DNA of 64,000 nucleotides. It comes from Siphonodentalium dalli. Taxonomy: Eukaryota > Mollusca > Scaphopoda > Gadilida > Siphonodentaliidae. The notes under the pieces were generated by a model. That model searched no databases. It was not told where the DNA came from and saw nothing but the letters and a program-made list of their open reading frames with translations. Both the position numbers and the translations under genes were made by a program. The stretch is taken from NCBI GenBank assembly GCA_032622095.1, contig CP136069.1:105676278-105740277 (forward strand), read 5' to 3'. This document shows, piece after piece, positions 8,888-19,385 of this stretch (the stretch's first letter is position 1; every line of letters starts with the position of its first letter).

Positions 8888-8929
8888 TGTTGTTGTTGTT
8901 GTTGTTTTTTTGTTTTTGTTTTTGTTTTT
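8888..8929. repeat. LINE A 3' tail microsatellite
   Basis: (TTG)n followed by (TTTTTG)n on the plus strand, i.e. an A/C-rich tail on the LINE's coding strand. It marks the reverse-transcription start of the insertion. Confidence 0.75.
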
Positions 8930-8938
8930 CATTGAGCC

Positions 8939-11900
8939 TCAGGAGTGGATCATTAGTGTTTGGGCCTTTTTTAGATATATTGATAGATTTACTATGATCT
9001 TTCTGTTATTTGTATCGAAGAGGTCATGTAATTTAATTGTGTTCGGTCGGTTGCGATAGTAGGCTTTCAAATATTTAGTTCTGAGGGCAGTTAACCGAGG
9101 GCAGTTCATAACAAGGTGGTATTCATCGCCGAGTTCATCCATACAAAGAGTGCATCTTCGTTCTGAGTATGGGGTGTTTGTCCAAGAACCAGTTTCCACC
9201 GGAAGTCGGTGGTTTCTGGTTCTGAATCTCAGCAGTGGCAGGACGATATTGTTATCATCGAGAGATAGATATCGTGGTCTGCCGAAATTTGGCTTTATGC
9301 ATCTATAAAATGCATATTTATTTGATTTTTCCATAGATGCTCGCCAGTCTGATATATAGATGTCCATAGTTCTGGTTTTTATGGCATTGGCAAACATTTT
9401 TGTGCTACTAACTGTTTGGTTTCTCCACATATGACATGCCCAGTTTATTCAGTTCAGTATTTACAAATTCTAGCCAGGGGATTTTCACATTTTCTAGAAT
9501 GCGTACATTCATCATTATATTGTAAAGCATAAAAGGGAGTCGGGTGCTTTCCATCGTGATTATTCTGCTCCAGAACATTAATAATTTAGTTTTTATTGTC
9601 AGAGAAATTGGTTTAATTCCCAGCTCCCCGTAAATGAACACTTCCGGTGTGGTCTTGTTTAGGTTAAATATGAATCTCAAGAACCATGTTTCTAGTTTCC
9701 GGAAGCACTCTAAGTTTTCAAAGCCCCATATCTCGGCTCCATATGTCATAATCGGCACGATTGATTTTTCATAGATATCTAGAATCGTTTCGACGGACAG
9801 TTTGTTACTTCGCGAGGTGTTAATCAAAGCATACATTGCCTTCTTGACATTACTGCACCGTGTGTTTCTTTCAGTTGCGAAGTTACCGTTTTTATTGAAT
9901 TCTGTGCCTAGATATTTATAAGTGTTTACGGTTTCAATTATGTCGGTATTTATGTGGAATTCAATATCTTTATTTCTGCTTCGTTTTTTACCAAAAATTA
10001 CGATGTTCGTTTTTGATGGGTTAATTTTTAGTTTCCAGATGTTGCAGTATTGTGCAAATCTGTTTAGTGAATGTTGAAGGCCTTCCTTTGAGTTGGATAC
10101 GAGTACGGTGTCATCTGCATATAACAATATAAGAAGTTTCAGGTAATATCCCGTGTCAGATTTTCTCACTTTATGCAAGTCGAAACCGTTACACCCGTGC
10201 CATGCCAGGTAGTCATGTACGTCATTGAGGTAGAGAGAGAAAAGTATCGGTGAAAGACAGTCACCTTGTTTTACTCCAATGGAACTATGGAATAAACTAG
10301 ATATGTTATCATCTACTCTCACGCACGTTTTCATATTTTGGTATAGACCTTTTACAGCTCGAAGTATGTTTCCAGATAAATGGTAGTGTTGTAATTTGCC
10401 CCATAGACCTTTCCTCCAAACTGTATCGAACGCTTTAGTAAAGTCAATAAATGCACAGAAAAGGTTATCTTTGTTCAAATCAGCTAATTTGATGAGGGCG
10501 TGGAGGTTGAACATATGGTCTGTTGTGCTATAGCCTTTCCGGAATTCTGATTGAAATTTATTCATGTCTATGAATTTGGATATACGCTTACAAAGAATAC
10601 TAGTGTATACTTTTGACATACAACTGAGGAGAGTTATTTTCCTATAGTTATCGGCATCCAGAGGATCTTTTCTGTTTTTGAAAATAGGTCTTATGACCCC
10701 GATGGTCCAGTCTCTAGGTATAACGCCGGTTTTAAAAATAACATTAAAATACATGGTATAAAAATCGCCTAGAAACTGCCAGCTATGTTTGATATATGAA
10801 TTTTCAATATTATCTAGTCCGGGTGCTTTGTTGCTTTTTAGCATTTTGATGGAACTCTCAATTTCATCTTTTGTGATGGGTCCATTTAGTTGTTTTTCGC
10901 CAATCAAGTTAGTTGGTTGACTAGTATAAGCCATATTGTATGAATCGCAACTTGTCTCTGTTAATGACAATAACTCGGAGTCTTCTTTTTCAAAATGTGA
11001 TTTAAAGGTATTGGCGTTTGGGCAGGGTAAAATACGTGTCCTTTTCGGTTTGTGAATATCTTTAATTAGTTTCCAAAAGTCCTTACTACTTTGGGTTCGG
11101 AAATTATGTACTTTTGCTCGTATGCCTGCGTTGTATTTTATTCTGCTTTTAGTCAGTGCTACTTTATATGAGTTTCTGCTTCTGATCATATTTAATTTAT
11201 TTTCAACCGTCGGGTGAGCGCGGTATATTTTGCGGTCCCGTCTGTACGTTGTTCGCGAGCGTGCGCAGTCATAAGTGAACCAAGGGGGGCTACTCTTCCT
11301 TGGCTTCGGTCCGCTGGATTGCGACTTTGTTGTTAGTGTCGACTGCAGAAGACTGTTTAAATCACTCGTGATAGAATTAATCTTATTGGCGGTGTCTGTC
11401 TCATTGCACGACGCCAGCCGAGTAATATCGGCGTTGAGAGCGGTCAGTTCTGTTGCTTTTGTGCGCAAATTGGTCACAAATGAGTGAACATTAAATCGCG
11501 GTCTCTTTCGAGTGGCCCTTCTATTTTGTTTTGTTTGGGACGCGGCGGGCATGACTGATTGGCCGGCAGTTTGTTTTAGGTGATCAAATTTACAGTTCAC
11601 TACCAGTCCGCTATGTGCGTCTGAAGTTAAACTGTTATGATCGAGAACAATCAGGTGAGTAATTAAATTAAACATGTTTGGTGTACTAATGACATAATCA
11701 ACTGTACTGACGTATTTACATGTGTTGTGACCTGAGTCATTACCTTTGCGCCCATTTAGGATTACCATGTCGTTCTGATCACATAAGTGCAATAATTTGC
11801 CACCGGAGTTATTTGATCGAGAGTCTGAGTTCACTCGATCAACTGTCAAGTTACCAATGCCGTATTCAGTCGCTATTCTGCTCGCATAATTGCTGTCGTT

Positions 11901-12588
11901 TAAAGTCCCAGTTCTAGCATTGAAATCTCCGGCGGTGATTACATGGTCGTGATTGATAATTTTTTCCATAATCGAGATAGTTAAATTTTCGAACATATCA
12001 TTTTTGTAAAAGGCCATCGCATAGGTGATTGATTGATTGGGGTTTATTGTCGCTTTAGCCACTAAGGCCATATCACGACATTGCCAGTTTTAGTGGTGGA
12101 GGAAATCCGCACACTTGCGACTAATCTAACAGTGATTTCAATGGCTGATAAACTCGTCAACCATGTGCGGCAAACCACCGGCCATCGGCGAGTAACTGGC
12201 AACTCCACCAGATAACGATTTCGAGTTACAAAGTCCACGATGGAATAGGATAGGACTGTCCGTCCTCTCCATGAAATGCACACCAGAGAACTGTCTCACA
12301 ATCGTCATCAATTATCGAGAAGGCTTCTCGGTACTGATCCTTTACCGCTATACATAATCCGCCGGATCTTACACGAGAAGATTTCTTACGATTTTTGATG
12401 CCGATGATGTGATAGTTCTCAATTTCAATTATATCGATATTGTCAGTTTTGGTCTCCTGTAGAAAAATAATATCAAATTTATTCAAAATCTCTGTGAATT
12501 CCGGATCTTCGAGTTTTGATCTCAGTCCGCAAATGTTAATAGACAAAAGATTTAGATTAATGCATTCATTTTTCCCTCCCGGGCTTTC
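8939..12588 (-). pseudogene. LINE A ORF2: endonuclease-reverse transcriptase, broken
   Basis: The frame opens directly after the ORF1 TAG (12591-12589) and stays in the same frame, with no ATG before the endonuclease. The EN N-half (LSINICGLR..., QETKTD, SGGLCIAVKD) lies at 12.55-12.25 kb. It is interrupted by a SINE, after which the EN resumes (TAGDFNART at about 11.92 kb). The reverse transcriptase follows with GVIRPIFK, FIDFTKAFD (about 10.44 kb), GVKQGDCLSPILF and LLYADDTVL (about 10.11 kb). A 1-nt shift near 9.43 kb moves the last 160 residues, including the CTLC...GDEYHLVMNC Cys/His motif, into another frame. About 15 residues of EN around the SINE are missing compared with LINE C. Confidence 0.9.
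12027..12232 (-). mobile_element. SINE inserted in LINE A endonuclease
   Basis: Read on the minus strand, this stretch has the body of a widespread lophotrochozoan/mollusc SINE: CTGGTGGAGTTGCCAG, GCCGATGGCCGGTGG, GTCGCAAGTGTGCGG, TTTCCTCCACCACTAAAACT. Its end is AAAGCGACAATAAACCCC followed by a (CAAT)n tail (12028-12039 on plus). It splits the LINE A endonuclease. No clean target duplication was found, so its 5' edge (about 12215-12240) is approximate. Identification is from pattern memory of mollusc repeats. Confidence 0.65.
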
Positions 12589-12591
12589 CTA
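12589..12591 (-). promoter_or_regulatory. in-frame TAG between LINE A ORF1 and ORF2
   Basis: The stop ATA-ACA-TAG-GAA-AGC is followed in the same frame by 14 sense codons and then the endonuclease. There is no ATG between the stop and the endonuclease, so the simplest expression routes are stop readthrough or a once-fused frame. LINE C has the same arrangement with TGA. Confidence 0.6.
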
Positions 12592-14163
12592 TGTTATCAC
12601 GGCCCCTGTGTTAGTGTTGGGCTGGGGTGTATAATTGGCTGGACTAGGACCTGTGAATACGGTGGGGGTATTTTGCACATTTCTACTAAAGTTTATAGTT
12701 TGTTTTGTCACTGTCTCTGTGTTGTTTGATTGTCTGTCACTGTCTGCTGGTTTTCTCGCACCACCGCGACCACGACCACGACCGCGTCCTCTGGGGTTGA
12801 ACGGCGGAGGTATGAATGGCGGTCCTTTCGGCTTGGAGTTTTCCGCTGCTGTCATAGCGAATGACAGACTGGGCGTGTTTGTCCTGATGGGTTTCAACAG
12901 TTTGCGCGGCTGTTGACCCTGTTGCTGCCGCTGCGATTTCTTCTCACTTTGTTGTTGTGGTTGCTGCATCTGTTGTTGTTGTTGTTGTTGCTTCGGCGCC
13001 TGTTGTGTCGAGGTCGGGGCTTCCTGTTGGTAATTTGACCTGTATGGGTGTTTCCCTTCGGGCTTCACGATTTTATTATCCACGTAGAGTCTATCAGCGA
13101 CCACCCTTGCTTCCTGTCCCCTTTCCCTTGTGGTTTTAGCTATTGGGTTCAATACTTCCTTTCTGTAAGTATTTACTACTTTTGGAAAATGTTCATTTAT
13201 AAAGTAGTTTGAACCCTTCAGCAACCCACTTTTCTTTCTGACTAGTTCTCGATCTTTGTGGTTTGAAAATTTCACTGAGATAGGGCGGCGTTTATCTTTT
13301 TGGTATTGACCCATCCTGAATGCTTTGTCGATTTCTATGCGGCCTTTTATGTCTAGCATTTGTCTGAAAAATTGGGCTATGACCGTTATTGTTTTTGTTG
13401 TGCCGTTAGATTCATGTTCCATTTCGTCGATACCGTTGATAATTAAGTTGTCTTGTTTGATCTCGATCTGCAGATCGGTGACCTGTTCAAGCACGTATTG
13501 TGTTCGCTTGTCGATTAGATCAATCATTGCTCTATCCTTAATTTGTGCGATTGCCTTTTGTTGTACAATGTTTTCGAGCTGTGAATGTTTTGTCTCTATG
13601 TGTCCAACGCGTCCAGTAAGTGAGTGTATGGCAGTGTTTATATTATTTAATTTACAGCTGATTTCGCGCACTTCCTTAGCCAGAGAATCAATTGCACCCA
13701 CTTTGTCACACACTTTCGTCATTGTATTAACGAGGAAATCTATTTTCGCCTCTTGTGTGTCGTATGGGGCCGGGGGTCTTGTGTCGGTTTGACTCCCGAA
13801 AAGATACACGTCATCTAGAGATGCTGAGTGAGAAATTTGTCTCGGAGCAATATAATCTGAATTGTGTGTTGGTATCGAGCTGTTGTTTGTATGGTTAATT
13901 GTTCCATATGCGAATATGTCGGCGTTGAATTTTGGCAGCTCCGAAGCGAACGAAAAATTGGGCTGACTTTGAGTTTCCATCTCGCGATCTATCTCGTTAG
14001 ATTTGTTGTCCATTTGTGTTTGGTTTTGGCTTGCATGTACATCTACATTTAGAATATCTGTGTGGACATCAGAGCCATTGACTGCGTCCAGACTTTGACG
14101 GATAGTACGTGGTAAGTTTGATTCATCATCGGTCGGCCTCTGGATTTCGCCAGTCGCCGCCAT
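12589..14163 (-). CDS. LINE A ORF1 protein (L1-type RNA-binding)
   Basis: 524 residues, ATG at 14163. A heptad-like coiled coil spans about 140-236. An L1-ORF1-like RRM begins at 238 (DNLIINGIDE...IDKAFRMG), followed by an L1-type C-terminal domain to about 365 (RRPISVKF, LLKGSNYFINEHFP, RVVADRLYVD). A Gln-rich linker covers 378-420 and an RG box GRGRGRGRGG lies near 460. L1-type ORF1 proteins trimerise and coat the LINE RNA as a chaperone. The frame ends in a TAG that is in frame with ORF2. The intact length contrasts with the broken ORF2. Confidence 0.85.
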   Translation of the reverse strand: MAATGEIQRPTDDESNLPRTIRQSLDAVNGSDVHTDILNVDVHASQNQTQMDNKSNEIDREMETQSQPNFSFASELPKFNADIFAYGTINHTNNSSIPTHNSDYIAPRQISHSASLDDVYLFGSQTDTRPPAPYDTQEAKIDFLVNTMTKVCDKVGAIDSLAKEVREISCKLNNINTAIHSLTGRVGHIETKHSQLENIVQQKAIAQIKDRAMIDLIDKRTQYVLEQVTDLQIEIKQDNLIINGIDEMEHESNGTTKTITVIAQFFRQMLDIKGRIEIDKAFRMGQYQKDKRRPISVKFSNHKDRELVRKKSGLLKGSNYFINEHFPKVVNTYRKEVLNPIAKTTRERGQEARVVADRLYVDNKIVKPEGKHPYRSNYQQEAPTSTQQAPKQQQQQQQMQQPQQQSEKKSQRQQQGQQPRKLLKPIRTNTPSLSFAMTAAENSKPKGPPFIPPPFNPRGRGRGRGRGGARKPADSDRQSNNTETVTKQTINFSRNVQNTPTVFTGPSPANYTPQPNTNTGAVIT

Positions 14164-14974
14164 ATTTGTTTACTGTTTCTAGGGCTGGGCGTGGCTTAAC
14201 GATATTCAAACTTCAAACGGTTTGATCCAAAGAATTTTGAAGTCAAATTTAACGGTTGTCGTACCTTTATTGGAATTATTGGTTTAGTCCGTGTAATCCA
14301 TATCATATAGGCATGTAACAGAACGATTCTTGGAACGATCGCGCATGTGAATTATGATGTTTTAAACAAATTATTCCTCTCCAAGATTACTGTGCGATTC
14401 ATTTCACGCATGCGCGTGTCGTGCATTACTGTCATCACCTCGCTGACGCCAACCGTGACAAAACATTTCAATAAAAACCCTGCGATCCTATGTTGAATCA
14501 GATTAGCAAGCAGCCGGCTAATTGCGTTCGCGCGATGCAAAACCTGGAAGCTCGTCGCCTTATTAGGGTAGATTGGTTCAATCAGTTATCTCGAGCGAAA
14601 TGACATGCCGCTGAAATTTCTGCGCGGCCAATTCTTTGCGAGACGGGAATCTATTGAATCTGCGTCAGCCTAACAGGGGCATATTCGTTAAGCAATATAT
14701 CTGGAGGGAAATTAAATGCAGCTAAAAGGCAGGCTCGTTATTACAAAACGCCATAACCAAAGACCGGCATAAAGCACGCTATCGTGCTATGCATCGTTGG
14801 AAAGGGCACACCCTGGGCTATTTAACTGGGTTAATTTGATTGTGAAGTAGGCACGTTTGCGTTGTGTTATTTTCGCATATATCTTTTGTGAAAACGGTTA
14901 TCATTATTTATATGTATGATAATTCACACAATGCCTACATACCATGCACGCAGACTCATTTGACTGCTGAACTA
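14164..14974. other. non-coding, no gene seen
   Basis: It includes the unlocated 5' end of LINE A and mixed unique-looking DNA. No open frame with a recognisable product and no strong repeat. Confidence 0.4.
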
Positions 14975-15385
14975 ATTACGAACAATTGCACTCAAGTGCA
15001 ATCGCGCTTTGCTCAAGTCAAATTGCGCTAAAATTAAGCAAAATTGCGCTGTGCATACGCGATCCAGCGAGATCACTGTAACCAACGAACTAGTACCAGC
15101 GTAGTTTCGGCGGTCAAATGCACACGCTTGGACTATTGCGCTGGGGGACAAAATTGCACAGTGGTCACGATTGCGCTGCATTGCACTGAAGCGCAATTGC
15201 ACTGAGGTGCGACGAAATTGCGCTGCACTCAAGCGCAATTGTACTGCGGTTCGGCTACATTGCACCACGCTCAAGCGCAATTGCACTGTGGTTCGGCTAC
15301 ATTGCACCACGCTCAAGCGCAATTGTACTGCGGTGCGGCGACTTTGCGAAGAACTGAAGCGCAATTGAACTGCGGTGCACATAAG
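14975..15385. repeat. degenerate GCGCAATTGCACTG minisatellite
   Basis: The core AAGCGCAATTGCACTG[T/C]GGT.CG recurs at roughly 45-50 bp spacing, most regular at 15170-15370. Units contain the palindrome GCGCAATTGCNC. Frames across it on both strands are low-complexity translations, not genes. Confidence 0.85.
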
Positions 15386-15631
15386 CGCGATGCCATTTAT
15401 TTACATATGACTTTCCCATTTGTCATACACATGTGTCACACCTGAGCCCAGTTATGATTATAAAAACACAAAGTTAAATGACTGACTTACTGGTTTTATT
15501 TTTGCCTGAAAACGCTTCAGTTGTCCTCCGTGTCTACTTCCGAATTTTCTAGGTGGTAGGAACAGCGGAAAGGGTAGAACCCGGTTGTAGGTTTGACGCA
15601 AAAGACCCCAATTGACACACGGCGTTAGACT
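15386..15631. other. non-coding, nothing recognised
   Basis: Short spacer between two simple-repeat tracts; no gene. Confidence 0.4.
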
Positions 15632-15690
15632 GAGTGTGTGTGTGTGTGTGTGTGAGGGTGTGTGAGGGTGTGTGTGTGTGTGTGTGTGTG
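15632..15690. repeat. (TG)n microsatellite with AGGG interruptions
   Basis: TG tract interrupted twice by TGAGGG. Confidence 0.95.
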
Positions 15691-15840
15691 GCCGCGATGG
15701 ATTCTAAAACGGCTGGACCGATTTCGACGAAACTTGGTACGGGCACGTAATATCACCCGGGAACCAACATAGGCCCATCCATTTGTTCGTGCGGCGTGAC
15801 ATTCACCTTCAAAACTCATATATCCAGATCCACTGAGCCG
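15691..15840. repeat. dispersed-repeat fragment
   Basis: The sequence 'ggctggaccgatttcgacgaa' plus 'acttggtacgggcacg...cccgggaaccaacatagg' resembles a dispersed non-coding repeat seen next to microsatellites in many invertebrate genomes. No coding potential. Confidence 0.4.
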
Positions 15841-15863
15841 CAGTGCTAAATTGCCTTACAATG

Positions 15864-15912
15864 AACGCTCTTTATTAATCCCATATTCGGGTTGGTTAAC
15901 CTAACAACGCTC
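15864..15912 (+). repeat. paired AACGCTCTTTAT motif
   Basis: Two copies of AACGCTCTTTAT lie 42 bp apart (15864 and 15906). A comparable pair lies at 20147 and 20193 (46 bp apart). The same motif occurs singly at other sites in the window; function unknown. Confidence 0.5.
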
Positions 15913-15988
15913 TTTATCTGTATATGAGGCTGGCGAAGGGTTTGTTGTTCGACGCAACGCTTCGACTTGAGACATTCTTTTTGTTAAT

Positions 15989-16038
15989 TCAGACTGTTGA
16001 CTGTTTTATAGTTTGTGAATTCAGACTGTTGACTGTTA
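15989..16038 (+). repeat. short tandem duplication before U2 fragment
   Basis: The string ATTCAGACTGTTGACTGTT occurs twice about 30 bp apart, just upstream of the U2 snRNA fragment. Confidence 0.7.
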
Positions 16039-16094
16039 GTTTACAATGAGCATTTATTTTCCACACCTCGCTTAGTGCGAAGTCCTGTACAGTT

Positions 16095-16143
16095 ACGCTT
16101 CTCGGCCTTTTGGCTAAGATCAAAGTGTGGTATCTGTTCTTCT
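16095..16143 (+). pseudogene. U2 snRNA 5' fragment
   Basis: About 45 nt match the conserved 5' end of U2 snRNA (CGCTTCTCGGCCTTTTGGCT, AAGATCAA, GTATCTGTTCTT). This covers stem-loop I and reaches just past the branch-site-recognition region. That region reads GTGGTA instead of the invariant GTAGTA, so it is not functional. The match stops exactly where the 3' tail of LINE B begins on the opposite strand. It is a truncated gene copy, a U2-derived SINE head or an insertion target; the remainder of U2 is not seen on the far side of the LINE. Confidence 0.85.
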
Positions 16144-18735
16144 GAATTGAATTGAATTGTTTATTAGCAAAGTCAACATCTAAGTTGCAACATGCCATAC
16201 AACGTATTTACACAACATGTTTTCTGAAATGGTTTAATTCATATAATATTTACATTATATATAATATAATGTAATACTGGCTTCATGGTAACTTTATAAA
16301 CGCTAATTTTAAGAAAATGCTCACTCTTTTCAATATACTTATGTTAAGCAGTGACAGCAGTCTGTAGAATTTATTTCTGTTAGGGTTTTCCCAGTAATAC
16401 TTCGGTATATAGGTTTCTCGCAGATCGTTGAGTTCAGTACACAAACTAACAAAATGGTATTCATCACATACATTTTCGCCACATAACGGGCATTTCGTGT
16501 CTTTACATGTGCTTTTATTCCATCTGCATTGCTCTACCGGTAGTCTGTGATTGGCTGTTCTAAATTTCAGTAAATACGTAGCTAGATCAGATGGCATATA
16601 TACTAAGTATCGGCTCAATCTGACAGAATCCTTTATGTTTCGATAAAATATGGCACGGCTTGAAATAGACATATTTAGAATGCCGAAGAGGCAGCATGTG
16701 TGTTGCTCTATTAATTTAGCTTTCATGTGTTTCATGTCTGTCTTGCTTAGTGGTGACTGCATGATTCTTCCACGCACTTTCCATATTTACTTCTCGCAGA
16801 GTTTCTTTGATAAACGAAATCCATTTAATCTTGTTTTGTAGTATGGCATCACCATCATTGAGATACCTGAGTAGAAGGAATACATTTTTAGCTAATTCTG
16901 ATCCTTCGTGCGATACTAGTTTTGACCAATATGATATTGCTCGGCACTTAATTTCGATCATTACGGGGTATCTTCCCAATTCTGCATATACCATGTAGTT
17001 TGGTGTGCTAGACTTCATTGTTGTGATAATTTTGCAGAATTTAAGATGTATGGTCTCCAAAATTTGAGTTTTCTCGAAACACCAAACTTCACCACCATAC
17101 AGCATAATCGGCATAATCATAGAGTCAAACAATTTAAACATAATATCTAGAGGCAGCTGCAGCTTTCTTGTTCTATTCAAAGGGCCATACATGGCTCTCG
17201 TTGCTGTATTCTGGGTCTGTTTAATCGATTGACAGAATCTACCATTGTAAAAGAATTTAATACCGAGGTATTTAAATTCTTTTAGAATTTATATTTCTTG
17301 GCCCCGATAAGTGAATATTGGTAAGTTCTTTGACAATTTGTTAGTAAAAATTACCATTTTCGTTTTCACTGTATTTACTTGGAGGTTCCATGCCTCGGCA
17401 TAATCTGCGAATGCTGAAAGTGCACGATGCATATTGTCCTCCGAGTCTGAGAGGATCACGGTATCGTCTGCATATAATAAACACAATATATTTATAAAAC
17501 AGCCAATATGTTCAAAATATTTCGCATCAAAATAGTTCAAGTTTGAGATTGCGCAGACGCTCAGAAAACTTTGTATATCATTCACAAACAAAGAAAATAA
17601 AAGAGGTGACATTGGTTCACCTTGAAATAAGCCAATCTGGCTAATAAAGAAGTCTGATTGCGAATTATTGTTTTTCACACATAATTTTATATTGTCGTAC
17701 ATGCTTCGTATTACCTGTAGTATCTTACCGTTTATATCTGCTTGCATAAGTTTCAACCATAGAGCATCTCTCCACACAGTATCAAATGCTGTGCGGAAGT
17801 CAATAAAAGTACAAAATAGCTTTCGTCCGCTCTGCAGGTATACGTTTATTAGAGCATGTAGAATAAATATATTATCTATTGTTGAGTGACCCTTACGAAA
17901 ACCTGTCTGAATTTTATTTATCAGGTCATTGTCTTCTGCAAATGACGATATTCGATTATTAATAATGGATGTAAAAAGTTTAGCAAAACAACTTAGAAGG
18001 GTGATTCCTCTATATGATTCCGGTAAATTTGGGTCCCCGGATCCTTTGAGGATGGGTTTTATCATCCCAACAGCCCATTGTTTTGGAAAATGCCCACTAC
18101 TCAAAATGAGATTAAAAAAGCTGACATAAATGCTCATCATTTCACCAAACGATTCTTTGATATATTCGTTCAAAATTTGATCCGCCCCTACTGCCTTGCC
18201 GTTCTTGAGCTTGCTTACAGCACTAACAATCTCTTCTTGTGTTATAGGTCTATTTAGATGCGACTCGTAATGTTCGTTGAAGTCCATATTTACATAGTCA
18301 GAAACATTCGATTCATCATTACGGTCGTTTAGGTTTAAATCCTTAAAGTACTCCACGAATTGTTCTATTGTGACGTTTCCTCTGCATTTTTTTGGCTGGT
18401 TGTCGGAACACATTTTGTCAAGTCTGTCCCAGAATGACTTACCTGAATACTTAGATGCATCTCGAAGTTCTGAAACCTGCTTTACTCTCATTTCTTTAAT
18501 TTTTCTATCCATAACCCCTCTATACTTCGCGCAAGATTGTTTCATTTTATCCTTATCTATAATAGATTTTGTTATATCAGATCAGCGCCTGATAGGGGAC
18601 TTCGAGGTTGGTTTGAGGAGAATGGTGGACGGAAGAATCACCTTCTAAACATCATTGTCCACAGGCCGAAATTTTGGTTAAAGCCGTGTAACAGACGTTT
18701 GGTTTATTATACTTCCATATTTTAATATGGAAGTA
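16144..18735 (-). mobile_element. 5'-truncated LINE B
   Basis: A minus-strand LINE with reverse transcriptase and C-terminal region, a 3' UTR at 16282-16144 and a tail of ATTCA repeats. ORF1 and the endonuclease are missing. The 5' edge is near 18.66-18.73 kb, where a short palindrome (ATACTTCCATATT / AATATGGAAGTAT) lies. The coding part is related to LINEs A and C. Confidence 0.88.
16283..18650 (-). pseudogene. LINE B reverse transcriptase, decayed
   Basis: The main frame (18545-17289) carries the RT core: GMIKPILKGSGDP, FIDFRTAFD (about 17.8 kb), GLFQGEPMSPLLFSLFVND and LLYADDTVIL (about 17.47 kb). A single in-frame TAA at 17291-17289 interrupts the thumb region. The frame continues to about 16.77 kb, where a frameshift moves the C-terminal CPLCGENVCDEYHFVSLC motif into another frame. 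Upstream of 18545 at least one more stop lies near 18.59 kb. The GLFQGEP change from the usual G(V/I)xQGxxLSP motif is noteworthy. Non-functional. Confidence 0.9.
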
Positions 18736-18940
18736 TATTGTTATTCCTATTTTTTTTTTTTTTTTTCATTATTTATAGTTCTTAATATATTTTGTAACTC
18801 TTATATCTCAGACAGTTTAAAAGGTAGAACATTGGAATTTGGTAGGTATATGCACCTTACCAAGTTACATGGAATCGAAACATTTAGGTTTGTGTCCTAA
18901 CTTGATTTCCAGAGTTATGGCCCTTAAACACAAAAAATGT
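18736..18940. other. non-coding with poly-T
   Basis: A poly-T run at about 18750-18768; otherwise nothing recognised. Confidence 0.5.
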
Positions 18941-19385
18941 AAAACGTTTGTGCCCAGATCGTCTTTTATACGAAGCCAAACAGCTGAATTCGGTTCTCGT
19001 AATCGTGTTAACTAACGAAAGGGTAAGAATCGGGGAAATTTTCACCAAGGTCCGAACACAATTTGTTGACCTGGGGAGGGGTGCAAAATTTGTCAATTTT
19101 TTTCTTGTCACCGATTCCAACCATTTGTACTGTCGTGTATCTATACGACGTACTGATGCTACTCGTGAAAAAATTTTGTAAATCGATTGAGAAATTTCCA
19201 AGTTATAACAAATCGAAAAATGTACTAATAAAGTCCATGTGTAGAAAGTGCTTGTGTCCAGATCTTCTCCTAGACGAAGCGCAACAACTAGATTTGGTCT
19301 ATGTGAGCGTCTTAAACATAGACAGAAGACGAAACCAGGAAATTTTGACAAAGGTCCGCTCAAACCTAACCCCGTTTACCAACTG
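18890..19385. repeat. two diverged ~300-bp direct repeat units
   Basis: Unit 1 (from about 18890) and unit 2 (from about 19194) share an ordered series of motifs: TTCCA.AGTTAT, TGTG.CCAGATC, GACGAAGC..AAC (with variants), and GGAAATTTT.AC.AAGGTCCG. Spacing is about 300 bp. Translations in different frames look similar only because the DNA is repeated. A weaker third trace may start near 19515. Confidence 0.65.

Larger units (their letters stand above)
8889..14163 (-). mobile_element. non-LTR retrotransposon, LINE A (degenerate)
   Basis: It is an APE-endonuclease LINE with ORF1 (14163-12589) and ORF2 (12588-8939). The 3' end is a (TTTTTG)n/(TTG)n tail on the plus strand at 8888-8929, almost directly after the ORF2 stop. 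ORF2 is broken by a SINE insertion near 12.03-12.23 kb and a 1-nt frameshift near 9.43 kb. The 5' end beyond 14163 was not located. The clade was not determined; the ORF2 layout (EN, RT, C-terminal Cys/His) fits the I/Jockey/CR1 side of the tree. Confidence 0.92.

Noticed and set aside
12062..12283. 73-aa minus frame and the apparent Met start of the 887-aa frame at 12071
   Set aside because: Both lie within the inserted SINE; the LINE A ORF2 does not start there.
14972..15382. 136-aa minus frame and overlapping plus frames with QLRLSAVQ-like repeats
   Set aside because: Translation of the GCGCAATTG minisatellite; no conserved domain.
18560..18735. Search for the remaining part of U2 snRNA on the far side of LINE B
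   Set aside because: The plus strand at 18.56-18.73 kb does not resemble the rest of U2, so a simple split gene is not supported.
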